A stretch of DNA of 64,000 bases from Bacteroidales bacterium (lineage in GTDB: Bacteria; Bacteroidota; Bacteroidia; Bacteroidales; UBA1402). Made by a program: the position numbers and the translations under genes. The notes under the pieces are model-generated. The model saw only the letters and a list, made by a program, of their open reading frames with translations. It had not been told where the DNA came from and did not search any database. Location: the NCBI GenBank assembly GCA_021373135.1, contig JAJFTH010000006.1, positions 248,001-312,000 of the forward strand, given 5' to 3'. Below, in pieces: positions 49,920-57,193 of this stretch. How positions within the stretch are numbered: position 1 is the first letter of the stretch; each line of letters begins with the position of its first letter.

Positions 49920-50435
49920 TTATTCTTTTGCCATCCATTTTAAGATTCCGAAACCGGCTATCCATTGAATCATGATTCCCGGAAGACCGAGGCGGAAATC
50001 CTGGGCAGCAGCCGTGAAATCAGAGGTGATCATCCATTCGGCCAGTCCTCCCAAGACCTGATAGATGAGAATGGTCAAGACTATCAGCAATAAAGAAACG
50101 GATTGGCTCTTATGGGCGATCCATGCTGCGGCAACAGCCAGAAGACAAGATTTTATCAGTATGACAGGAAGCATGCTCAGCATGGGCATCCCGAAAAAAA
50201 GGCAATTCATCAGTGGAGAGAAGATGGCTGTCAGCAATCCGACCTTCAATCCGAATTTGTATGAAGCGATCAAGGTGAAAAAATAAATGGGCAGCAATAT
50301 TTTTCCACCGTCAGGTACGAGGTGGCAAATTTGAGGTAAAACCAGATTGCCGATTACAAAAAGGGCACTAAAGAGATATGTCCTGACATTTGTAAGCGAA
50401 AGATTGTTTTGCCTGAAGGATGTTGTTATAATCAT
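49920..50435 (-). CDS. ECF-type S-component-like membrane protein
   Basis: A 171-residue protein with about six membrane helices (FSALFVIGNLVLPQICHLVP; GKILLPIYFFTLIASYKFGL; GLLTAIFSPLMNCLFFGMP; and two to three more). The pattern LPIYFFTLIASYKFGLKVGL followed by TAIFSPLMN is typical of substrate-binding S components of energy-coupling-factor vitamin transporters. No EcfA or EcfT gene is in the window; such S components share a remote module. First of the probable leftward unit after patatin. A lone -7 box TACCTTTG (minus strand, 50468-50475) could give it its own promoter. Substrate unknown. Confidence 0.72.
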   Translation of the reverse strand: MIITTSFRQNNLSLTNVRTYLFSALFVIGNLVLPQICHLVPDGGKILLPIYFFTLIASYKFGLKVGLLTAIFSPLMNCLFFGMPMLSMLPVILIKSCLLAVAAAWIAHKSQSVSLLLIVLTILIYQVLGGLAEWMITSDFTAAAQDFRLGLPGIMIQWIAGFGILKWMAKE

Positions 50436-50480
50436 AAATTCTGTTTTTTTTGATTAGAATGGAATTTCAAAGGTAAGGAA

Positions 50481-51305
50481 CTATTCTTTTAGGTTTAAAA
50501 TTTCAGGATTGTTTTTTATGTAATTTAAAGTATCCTGATAACCTTGTTCATAAATTCTTTGATAAGCGTCAAATCTGAATTCATGAAAATGATTCAATAC
50601 CTGTGGCTCTATGATGTACTTGCAAAGCGACCGGCCCTCCGTTGAATTCATGCTCTGGACTCCACGGATGGATTGAATGATCGTGTCCAATGGTTTTTTC
50701 AGGTCTAAAGGAACAGAATAGGGCAGAACATCTACGCCGATGATGGTGTCGCAAATATCGTGAAGGGGTTGTGCCGGCATATTGTTGAGCAAACCTCCGT
50801 CTACATAGAAAATATTGTTTGATTCATAAGCCTCGAAAACGCCGGGAATGCTTGCAGAGGCAGATACCCAGGCACTCAATCTTTTTCCTGTACTTTTGAT
50901 TTCCCATTGGGCTGTGTTCAGGTTTGTCACACAAATGAACATCTTTTTTTGCAATTTCTCAAAGCTGTTATGTGGGACGACCTCCTTGACTAAGGAAAGT
51001 ACTGTACTATGGTTGGACCAGCCTGATTTCCAGAATCCGGGTTTGAGAGTCAGTAGTCTTGAAACGCGGTAAAGCCTGCCTTCTTCGATGATCTTTAACA
51101 TCTCGCCAGGACTGATTCCAGCTGCGTAAAGTGTGCCGACGATAGCACCCATACTGGCACCTGAAATCATATCGGGTTTTATGCCATTTTCCAAAAGTGC
51201 CTGTAAAACCCCGATATGGGCAAACCCCAACGCTCCGCCTCCGCTAAGGCAGAGACCAAGTGATTTTTCACTTTGATTTTTTGTCTCAACATTGCTGTTC
51301 TCCAT
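50481..51305 (-). CDS. Patatin-like phospholipase (RssA/NTE type)
   Basis: A 274-residue serine lipase-type protein. Oxyanion loop LSGGGALGFAHIG (about residues 20-32), nucleophile elbow GASMG with Ser51, and catalytic Asp in YVDGGLLNNMP. These make the Ser-Asp dyad of the patatin fold. No signal peptide is visible, so it should work in the cytosol or at the inner membrane face. It hydrolyses acyl lipids; physiological substrate unknown. It lies 45 bp upstream of the ECF-S-like gene on the same strand and may belong to that transcript or simply precede it. Confidence 0.9.
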   Translation of the reverse strand: MENSNVETKNQSEKSLGLCLSGGGALGFAHIGVLQALLENGIKPDMISGASMGAIVGTLYAAGISPGEMLKIIEEGRLYRVSRLLTLKPGFWKSGWSNHSTVLSLVKEVVPHNSFEKLQKKMFICVTNLNTAQWEIKSTGKRLSAWVSASASIPGVFEAYESNNIFYVDGGLLNNMPAQPLHDICDTIIGVDVLPYSVPLDLKKPLDTIIQSIRGVQSMNSTEGRSLCKYIIEPQVLNHFHEFRFDAYQRIYEQGYQDTLNYIKNNPEILNLKE

Positions 51306-51450
51306 AAATAAGGATTTTATGTGTGATTACATTCAAAATTTCTGCGTAAATATAAGCTATAATCTTCATCAAAACATTCTGATTTCTGATGATTGTAATC
51401 ATTTTCAGGTGACAATCTGATTGAAAAAGCATTAAAGTGGCCTCTTAAAT

Positions 51451-51501
51451 TTAAAAATACGTGCAAAACCCAATCGGGGACAGATTGAGTTTTGCACGTA
51501 T
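51451..51501 (-). terminator. Terminator downstream of the NagB-like/LmbE gene
   Basis: ATACGTGCAAAAC (51457-51469) pairs perfectly with GTTTTGCACGTAT (51489-51501); the stem extends inward with one mismatch to an 18-of-19-bp helix, loop GGGGACA. On the minus strand it is followed by T5 and an AT-rich tail. Confidence 0.85.
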
Positions 51502-51531
51502 AAGTAATGGATGATCAGATTATTTGAATGG

Positions 51532-53520
51532 TCAATAATCCAGTTTGTATTCCACAAATGCCTCTATTGCTTCATAGGAAGCCAAACCAAGGTTGTTATA
51601 GAGTGTTGCGGTCGTTTGGTTGCGGTCTTCAGCTCTCTGCCAGAAGAGTCGTTCATCGTTTCCAAGGAATGGTGCACTTTCCATCTGTGATTGGTGCTTG
51701 AGAATGGTGTTGCGTTTACTGCGCAACTGCTCAGGACTCATGGGCACAGCCATCTCAATACGGTCAATTTCCCATTCTGCCCAAGCTCCGCGATACATCC
51801 AAATACGGCATTTTTTCATCCATGGCTCATTCTTCAGTTCGTGAATACCAGCCAGGGCTGCATCCAGACAAACCTTATGCGTACCATGAGGGTCTGCAAG
51901 GTCGCCGGCAACAAAGATTTGGTCTGGTTTGACAGATTTTAATAAATCAATGACAATCTTGACGTCGGCTTCTGTCAGTTTTCCTTTTTTTATAGTTCCG
52001 GTTTCGTAAAACGGAAGCCCCAGAAAATGAACATTTTCAGGTTTTACACCCATGAAACGGTCGGCAGACCTGGCTTCCTCTTGCCTTAGTCTTGCCTTGA
52101 AGAAAAGAACATCAGCAGTATCAACATCCCCAGGTTGTTTAACTTCCTTTAGGAAGTGAAGCATTTCGGCGTATTTCTGTTTTAAAAACTTATTGTTTCC
52201 ATCGTATTTGTTCAAAATATGTTGCATCAGAGAGATAGAACGAATCACCTCTTCATCTCCGACGGCAATATTGCCGGAAGTTTCATAGGCTACATGAACA
52301 TCATGATGTTGATCGACCAGACGCTGGAAGGTGCCTCCCATGGAAATTACGTCATCATCCGGATGCGGGCTGAATATCAACACACGTTTTGGATATGGCT
52401 TTGCCCGTTCAGGACGATCCGTATCGTCTGTATCCGGCTTTCCACCAGGCCAGCCGGTGATGGTGTGTTGCAGGTCATTGAATATCTTGATGTTTACATT
52501 GTATGCTGATCCATAGAGTGCCAGCAGTTCATCCAGACTATGTTGGTTGTAATCTTTGTTGGTGAGCTTCAGGATGGGCTTTCCGGTTTCTGCGCACAAC
52601 CAGACGATGGCTCTGCGTATCAACATGTCTGTCCACTCACAATGACCAACCATCCAGGGATGGCTGAGACGGGTGAGTTGTTGGGCTGCATCCAGGTCAA
52701 TGAATGCAACGGCATTTTTGTGAAGTTGGAGGAAGGATGCTGGTGCTTTGTCATTCATCTGACCTTCAATTACCTCTTTCAGGATGGCTGATTTTTGTTC
52801 GCCCCAAGCTACCAGAACGACCTGTTTGGCATTCAGGATGGTGCCGATTCCTATAGTGATGGCACTGTTCGGTACTTCCGATGATGAGCTGTAATATTTA
52901 TTCAAATCATTTTGGGATACCTCGTCGAGCAACATCAATCTGGTAAAGGTACTGGTTTGAGAACCTGGTTCGTTGTAGGCGATGTTTCCAACCAGACCCA
53001 CACTGGCTAAAACCAGATCCAAGCCACCGTGTTGCTCAATCAACTCTTCATAATGGTGACAGAAATCGGGCAAATTGGAACGATTTACCGTTGAGTCAGG
53101 GGTAAAGAAATTTTCAGGCTTGATGTTTACTTTGTCCAGCAAATGATGATGCAGTAATTTCGTGTTTGAGTGTCTTTCATCATCAATGATCGGGAAAAAT
53201 TCCGAAACATTGAATACGACGACATTTTCAAAACTCAATCCTTCTTCAAGATGCATCTTCGCCAGATTTTCATAGACACCCAAAGTTGAAAATCCACCTG
53301 ACAATCCTAAGACACATTGTTCTCCTTTTTCTGCTTTTCCCCGGATGAGGGTTGCAATGTTTTTGGCGATGTAATGTGCTCCAACTTCCGAATCTTTGAA
53401 AATATTCGTCCGAAGTCTCTCGAAACGAGTCTGACGCAGATTCTCTATCATGTCTGTCGGTTTGTAATAACGCTCTGGTATGCGTTCTAATGTAATTTTG
53501 GAACTTAAGTCTAATTCCAT
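51532..53520 (-). CDS. NagB-like domain fused to LmbE/PIG-L deacetylase domain
   Basis: A 662-residue cytosolic fusion. Residues about 35-300 are a NagB/6-phosphogluconolactonase fold, but the deaminase residues are changed: the DEY motif is SEF (Ser107), and DGH in the second motif is VGN (Val177, Asn179); only Glu184 in NEPG remains. Residues about 380-662 are an LmbE/PIG-L N-deacetylase with SPHPDDDVISMGGT and DPHGTH, the zinc ligands intact. So the second half is probably an active sugar deacetylase and the first a sugar-phosphate-binding or regulatory domain. Such fusions are widespread in Bacteroidales. ATG at 53520 (MELDLSSKITLERIPERYY) is preferred over an upstream frame extension. 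It follows nagB by 134 bp. Confidence 0.88.
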   Translation of the reverse strand: MELDLSSKITLERIPERYYKPTDMIENLRQTRFERLRTNIFKDSEVGAHYIAKNIATLIRGKAEKGEQCVLGLSGGFSTLGVYENLAKMHLEEGLSFENVVVFNVSEFFPIIDDERHSNTKLLHHHLLDKVNIKPENFFTPDSTVNRSNLPDFCHHYEELIEQHGGLDLVLASVGLVGNIAYNEPGSQTSTFTRLMLLDEVSQNDLNKYYSSSSEVPNSAITIGIGTILNAKQVVLVAWGEQKSAILKEVIEGQMNDKAPASFLQLHKNAVAFIDLDAAQQLTRLSHPWMVGHCEWTDMLIRRAIVWLCAETGKPILKLTNKDYNQHSLDELLALYGSAYNVNIKIFNDLQHTITGWPGGKPDTDDTDRPERAKPYPKRVLIFSPHPDDDVISMGGTFQRLVDQHHDVHVAYETSGNIAVGDEEVIRSISLMQHILNKYDGNNKFLKQKYAEMLHFLKEVKQPGDVDTADVLFFKARLRQEEARSADRFMGVKPENVHFLGLPFYETGTIKKGKLTEADVKIVIDLLKSVKPDQIFVAGDLADPHGTHKVCLDAALAGIHELKNEPWMKKCRIWMYRGAWAEWEIDRIEMAVPMSPEQLRSKRNTILKHQSQMESAPFLGNDERLFWQRAEDRNQTTATLYNNLGLASYEAIEAFVEYKLDY

Positions 53521-53654
53521 TTTCTTATATATTTTAAATGAATATTTAAAAGTTTGGAAGCGTCGTTTCCTCCGCTCCTGCAAATTGGCTGATTCTACAA
53601 AAACCATTGAAAGGAGTGCTTCATCCAATCATGATTTCTTGTTCTATTCAATAG

Positions 53655-54440
53655 TTACAACTTCTCGATATCTTTAAAATATCGATAAGTACCTACTTTT
53701 AGTTCATCCGTAGCTGCTTCGTCGCAAACAATAATACCTTTTGGATGCATCTGTAAGGCGCTGATGGTCCACATGTGATTGACGGATCCTTCAATGGCAT
53801 GATACAAGGCACGTGCCTTGGAGTGGCCGTTCACCATAATGAGCACTTCTTTTGAATCCATCACTGTGCCTACACCGACGGTGAGCGCATGTTTTGGTAC
53901 CAGGTTGACGTCGTTGTTGAAAAAGCGTGAATTGGCAATAATGGTATCTTCTGTCAACGTTTTGATACGTGTGCGTGATTGAAGGGAAGAGCCTGGTTCG
54001 TTGAAGGCAATATGACCGTCAGGGCCGATACCGCCCAAAAATAGTTGAATGCCGCCCAATGATTTGATTTTGTCCTCATAAGCTTGACATTCTGCTTTCA
54101 GATCCGGAGCATTGCCGTTCAGGATATTTACATTCTCAGGCAAGATGTCAATGTGGCTGAATAAATTGTCCCACATAAAAGTGTAGTAGCTTTGAGGATG
54201 TTTTTGGGGTATTCCTACATATTCATCCATATTGAAAGTGATGACATGCTTGAAGGAAACCAATCCTTGATTGTACAACTCAATGAGCTTCTTATAGGCT
54301 CCAAGTGGACTTGATCCTGTAGGCAAGCCAAGCAAGAATGGGTGTTCGGCATTTGGAGCAAAGTTCCTGATTTTTGTAGCAACATAATTGGCCACCCATG
54401 TAGAAATTCCTGTAGTGTCAGGTTGAATGATTAAGCGCAT
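53655..54440 (-). CDS. nagB: Glucosamine-6-phosphate deaminase
   Basis: Converts glucosamine 6-phosphate to fructose 6-phosphate plus ammonia, feeding amino sugars into glycolysis. The 261-residue product keeps every catalytic residue at E. coli numbering: Asp72 in NMDEYVG, Asp141 and His143 in [10 protein letters not shown], Glu148 in NEPG. N-terminal [15 protein letters not shown] is the phosphate loop. It precedes the degenerate NagB-like/LmbE gene and has a strong promoter of its own, so the two may be one unit for amino-sugar use. Confidence 0.96.
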   Translation of the reverse strand: MRLIIQPDTTGISTWVANYVATKIRNFAPNAEHPFLLGLPTGSSPLGAYKKLIELYNQGLVSFKHVITFNMDEYVGIPQKHPQSYYTFMWDNLFSHIDILPENVNILNGNAPDLKAECQAYEDKIKSLGGIQLFLGGIGPDGHIAFNEPGSSLQSRTRIKTLTEDTIIANSRFFNNDVNLVPKHALTVGVGTVMDSKEVLIMVNGHSKARALYHAIEGSVNHMWTISALQMHPKGIIVCDEAATDELKVGTYRYFKDIEKL

Positions 54441-54509
54441 AAGTTTGATTATTAAATGACTTGACTATCTGTTTGTTTTGAAAACCCTCAAAGGACTTTT
54501 ATGAATATG

Positions 54510-54540
54510 CAAAGTTACTTTTTGCTGCTTTTATTTCCAA
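54510..54540 (-). promoter_or_regulatory. Promoter of nagB
   Basis: Minus strand TTG (54538-54540), 20-bp spacer, TAACTTTG (54510-54517), about 70 bp upstream of the nagB ATG. Confidence 0.65.
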
Positions 54541-54652
54541 ATTATAAAAAACAAATAAGCGGCCCCAACAGCATTCATTTCTATCAAAATAGCTTGTCAG
54601 TCTATAAAAAGGACAGATTTGTATGTCTTTTTCAATTTCTTGCCCTGCTTTA

Positions 54653-55753
54653 TCAATAAAACACCAGACAAACGGGTGCGCCTACTTCAATCCGGTTTCC
54701 GGTATCTGACAATAATCCGGTTTTTGCATCCCGTTTAAAGATGACGATATTGTTAGAGTATTGATGAGCAACCAACAAATATTTTCCATCGGGTGTTATG
54801 GCAAAATTGCGTGGCCCATCGCCTGTGGTCGAAATCTGTTGCTTGATTTTCAGTTTGCCATCTTTAGTCACCGAAAAGCAATTGATTTCGTTTGCCGGGC
54901 CTCTGTTGGTGGCATATAGATATTTACCGTCGGGTGAAAGGTGAATGTCTGCGGGAAATCCTTTATGGCCGTCTTTTACCACTGAAGTTTCCTGAATCAA
55001 ACTCAATTTTCCTTTTTTCATCGATAAGACAGAAAGTGTGCCGTCAATCTCATGTAAGACATAAAGCCTTTTCCCATTTTTGCTGAAGGTCGCATGACGT
55101 GGGCCGCTGCCGGGTTTTGAGGAAAGGGAATCCCAGGGAGTCAGGATTTCCGTTGTCGAGCCGGGATTGTATTTATAGACGGTCACTTTGTCCGTTCCCA
55201 AATCATTAACGCTGACAAATTTCTGATCCGGTGCCATGATAACCTGATGCACATGTGAAACGATCTTATGCTGGGGGTTGGTGCTGTTTCCTGAATGTTG
55301 GATCTTTTGCAATAATTTTGTCAAAGAACCATCGGCATTTCGCCCGAAAACGGAAAGACTCCCACCTTTATAATTTGCCGTAAAAACATGTTTGTCGCTG
55401 ACTGATATGAAGCAAGGACCCGGACTGTTCGTAGCCGATTGGTTGATGAATGTGAGTTTTGCGGTGTTCTTATCGAAAGAGTAGGCGTTGGCGGCACTGT
55501 TTTCTGACGTCTCGTTTACGGAATAGACAAACCTCTTGTCGGGTGTCAGAACCAGGTAACTTGGATTGGAGATTCCTGTCGTCACGGATTTCTGCGTAAA
55601 TACAGCTCTTCCCATATCAACATCATAGGCGTAGATACCCTGACTTTTGCCGGTATTGGTGTAGGTGCCGATCAATAAATGATAGACCTCTTTTTGCGCA
55701 TAGGTGAATTGAGCTAAAAGGATGATTGTCAAAAGAAATACAATACGTTTCAT
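54653..55753 (-). CDS. Secreted YbhE/lactonase-family beta-propeller
   Basis: A 366-residue seven-bladed propeller with signal peptide MKRIVFLLTIILLAQFTYAQ. Repeats carry the blade signatures LTPDKRFVYSVNE, VSDKHVFTANYKGGSLSVF, FSKNGKRLYVLHEIDGTLSV, LSPDGKYLYATNRGPANEI and ITPDGKYLLVAHQYSNNIVIF. The family contains cytosolic 6-phosphogluconolactonase (Pgl), but this copy is exported, so a lactone or another sugar derivative outside the cytosol is more likely. It stands alone between nagB and the PqqD cluster. Confidence 0.88.
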   Translation of the reverse strand: MKRIVFLLTIILLAQFTYAQKEVYHLLIGTYTNTGKSQGIYAYDVDMGRAVFTQKSVTTGISNPSYLVLTPDKRFVYSVNETSENSAANAYSFDKNTAKLTFINQSATNSPGPCFISVSDKHVFTANYKGGSLSVFGRNADGSLTKLLQKIQHSGNSTNPQHKIVSHVHQVIMAPDQKFVSVNDLGTDKVTVYKYNPGSTTEILTPWDSLSSKPGSGPRHATFSKNGKRLYVLHEIDGTLSVLSMKKGKLSLIQETSVVKDGHKGFPADIHLSPDGKYLYATNRGPANEINCFSVTKDGKLKIKQQISTTGDGPRNFAITPDGKYLLVAHQYSNNIVIFKRDAKTGLLSDTGNRIEVGAPVCLVFY

Positions 55754-56060
55754 CTCATTATTTTTTTATTTTAATATATAAGTATTCGATGTAACTTGCC
55801 AAATAATTGTTCGTTTATTCTAAACAGTCGTTTTGCGTGACTCAGCATAACCAAAAACAAATTTTGTTTCTGCTTTCGCTACTTAAAACGTTCACTTGTG
55901 TGAGCGATAGATCAGGGGTTCGTTTCATAGGCTTTTTTTGCGAAAAAATCGTTTCCAAAGTAAGTGAATATTTTTTGTGGTGGCAAATCATTGGATAAAA
56001 CGTTTTTGCTCAAATTGAAATCAGATTGTATCTTTGTGAAGAACCGAATGATTTAATAAG
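55754..56060. other. Divergent intergenic region before the PqqD cluster
   Basis: 307 bp between the lactonase start and pqqD-like start. The right end carries the strong pqqD promoter. A TTG-initiated 63-codon frame (55807-55998) is present but its product (Phe/Cys-rich, no leader character) is unconvincing as a precursor peptide. Confidence 0.45.
56006..56036 (+). promoter_or_regulatory. Promoter of the PqqD-HprK-ABC operon
   Basis: TTG (56006-56008), 20-bp spacer, TATCTTTG (56029-56036), 24 bp upstream of the pqqD-like ATG. Full consensus match. Confidence 0.65.
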
Positions 56061-56336
56061 ATGGAAATACGAGACTTGAATAAACTCAAATCCCAATTTG
56101 TAACCAGACAAGTTGGAAACGAACTGGTATTGGTGCCTCTGTCAAATAATGTTTCAAACATGAAAGAACTCTTTACCATGAATGAAACAGGCCGCTTCAT
56201 CTGGGAAAACCTGACTGAGAAAATGACCGTGGATAAACTTGCTGAAAAATTGATGCAGGAATTTGAAGTTGATGAAGAAACGGCCATAAAAGACATCAAA
56301 CTTTTTCTGGAAAAGGTTTCACAAATGAAAAATTAG
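56061..56336 (+). CDS. PqqD-family peptide-binding protein (RRE domain)
   Basis: A 91-residue protein of the PqqD fold, the small winged-helix module that binds leader peptides in RiPP pathways. Family features: FTMNETGRFIWENLTEKMTV (the MNxTGxxIW pattern after an N-terminal beta hairpin VTRQVGNELVLVPL) and the helical end LMQEFEVDEETAIKDIKLFL. Its stop overlaps the next gene's possible GTG start by one base and precedes its ATG by 5 bp. First gene of a three-gene operon with an HprK-related kinase and a peptidase-ABC exporter. In this context it should present a peptide to the other proteins. Confidence 0.85.
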   Translation: MEIRDLNKLKSQFVTRQVGNELVLVPLSNNVSNMKELFTMNETGRFIWENLTEKMTVDKLAEKLMQEFEVDEETAIKDIKLFLEKVSQMKN

Positions 56337-56341
56337 TGTTC

Positions 56342-57193
56342 ATGAACTTGAAAATTGCAGACTTCACAATCAAACTTTTTTCTGAAAAGCCGTTTCAACT
56401 GGAAGAAGGTTATCTGCCCTTTGTGGATGGGGATGAAGCCTGTGCGCCGGATGTTTCGGTCGAATGTGTTTCAGGTATTCCGGACAGTCTGTTGGATGGC
56501 TGCAAATCTTTGTTTGAAGCCAGGAGCGAAGACCAATGGTTCTATTCCGTCTATGAATACCATGCCGGACTGGCATTCCGGATTTTCAATCAACAAACCA
56601 AAAACAGTGTTCAACAAATTGCCGTTTTAAACAAGGCTTTGAATGAATGGAAAATATTTACTGTACCTGGACCGGAAAATGATTTGTTACCTCTTAAATA
56701 TCCGATGGGGCCTATCCTCCTGTATTATCTGACTGTCAATCATGAAGCCATCATGATTCATGCTTCCGGTGTTTTTGACGGTGAAAAGGGAAGATTGTTC
56801 ACCGGCTTTTCCGGCTTTGGAAAAACGACCATCTCGAACCTTTGGAAGGAAAGCGGCAGCAAACTTATCAATGACGACAGATTGATCATACGGAAGCGTG
56901 GCAATAGATTCTTCATGTTCAATACCCCCATGTATTATCCTGCTTTACCGGAAGAAGCACCCTTGGACACGATACATCTGATCAGACATGCTCCGGAAAA
57001 TACAACCAAAAAAATATCGGGAGCCCTGGCAGTTTCAAAAGTTTTAGCTTTTTGTATTCAAAATAATTTCGACAAACGGTTCATTGAAAATCATCTGGAT
57101 TTTGTCAATAAATTGTGTTCCGTCACCAGCGTTTACGAAACAGGATTTTTACCCGATGCAGGCATTGTTCAATATATGAAGGATCATGAGTGA
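56342..57193 (+). CDS. HprK-related kinase of RiPP-type cluster
   Basis: A 283-residue protein resembling the catalytic domain of HPr kinase. Key elements: His in MIHASGVFDG, P-loop TGFSGFGKTTISNL (about residues 155-168), and LINDDRLIIRK with the acidic pair. Related kinases in lasso-peptide clusters phosphorylate a Ser of the precursor or take part in its maturation; whether this one phosphorylates a peptide is inference. The N-terminal 130 residues look like the variable domain of this group. GTG at 56336 is an alternative start two residues upstream. The stop overlaps the ABC gene start by 8 bp, so coupling is tight. Confidence 0.8.
   Translation: MNLKIADFTIKLFSEKPFQLEEGYLPFVDGDEACAPDVSVECVSGIPDSLLDGCKSLFEARSEDQWFYSVYEYHAGLAFRIFNQQTKNSVQQIAVLNKALNEWKIFTVPGPENDLLPLKYPMGPILLYYLTVNHEAIMIHASGVFDGEKGRLFTGFSGFGKTTISNLWKESGSKLINDDRLIIRKRGNRFFMFNTPMYYPALPEEAPLDTIHLIRHAPENTTKKISGALAVSKVLAFCIQNNFDKRFIENHLDFVNKLCSVTSVYETGFLPDAGIVQYMKDHE

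Noticed and set aside
55807-55998. 63-codon frame before the PqqD gene as a precursor peptide
   Set aside because: TTG start, no leader or core pattern, and the pqqD promoter lies downstream of it, so it would not share the operon transcript.
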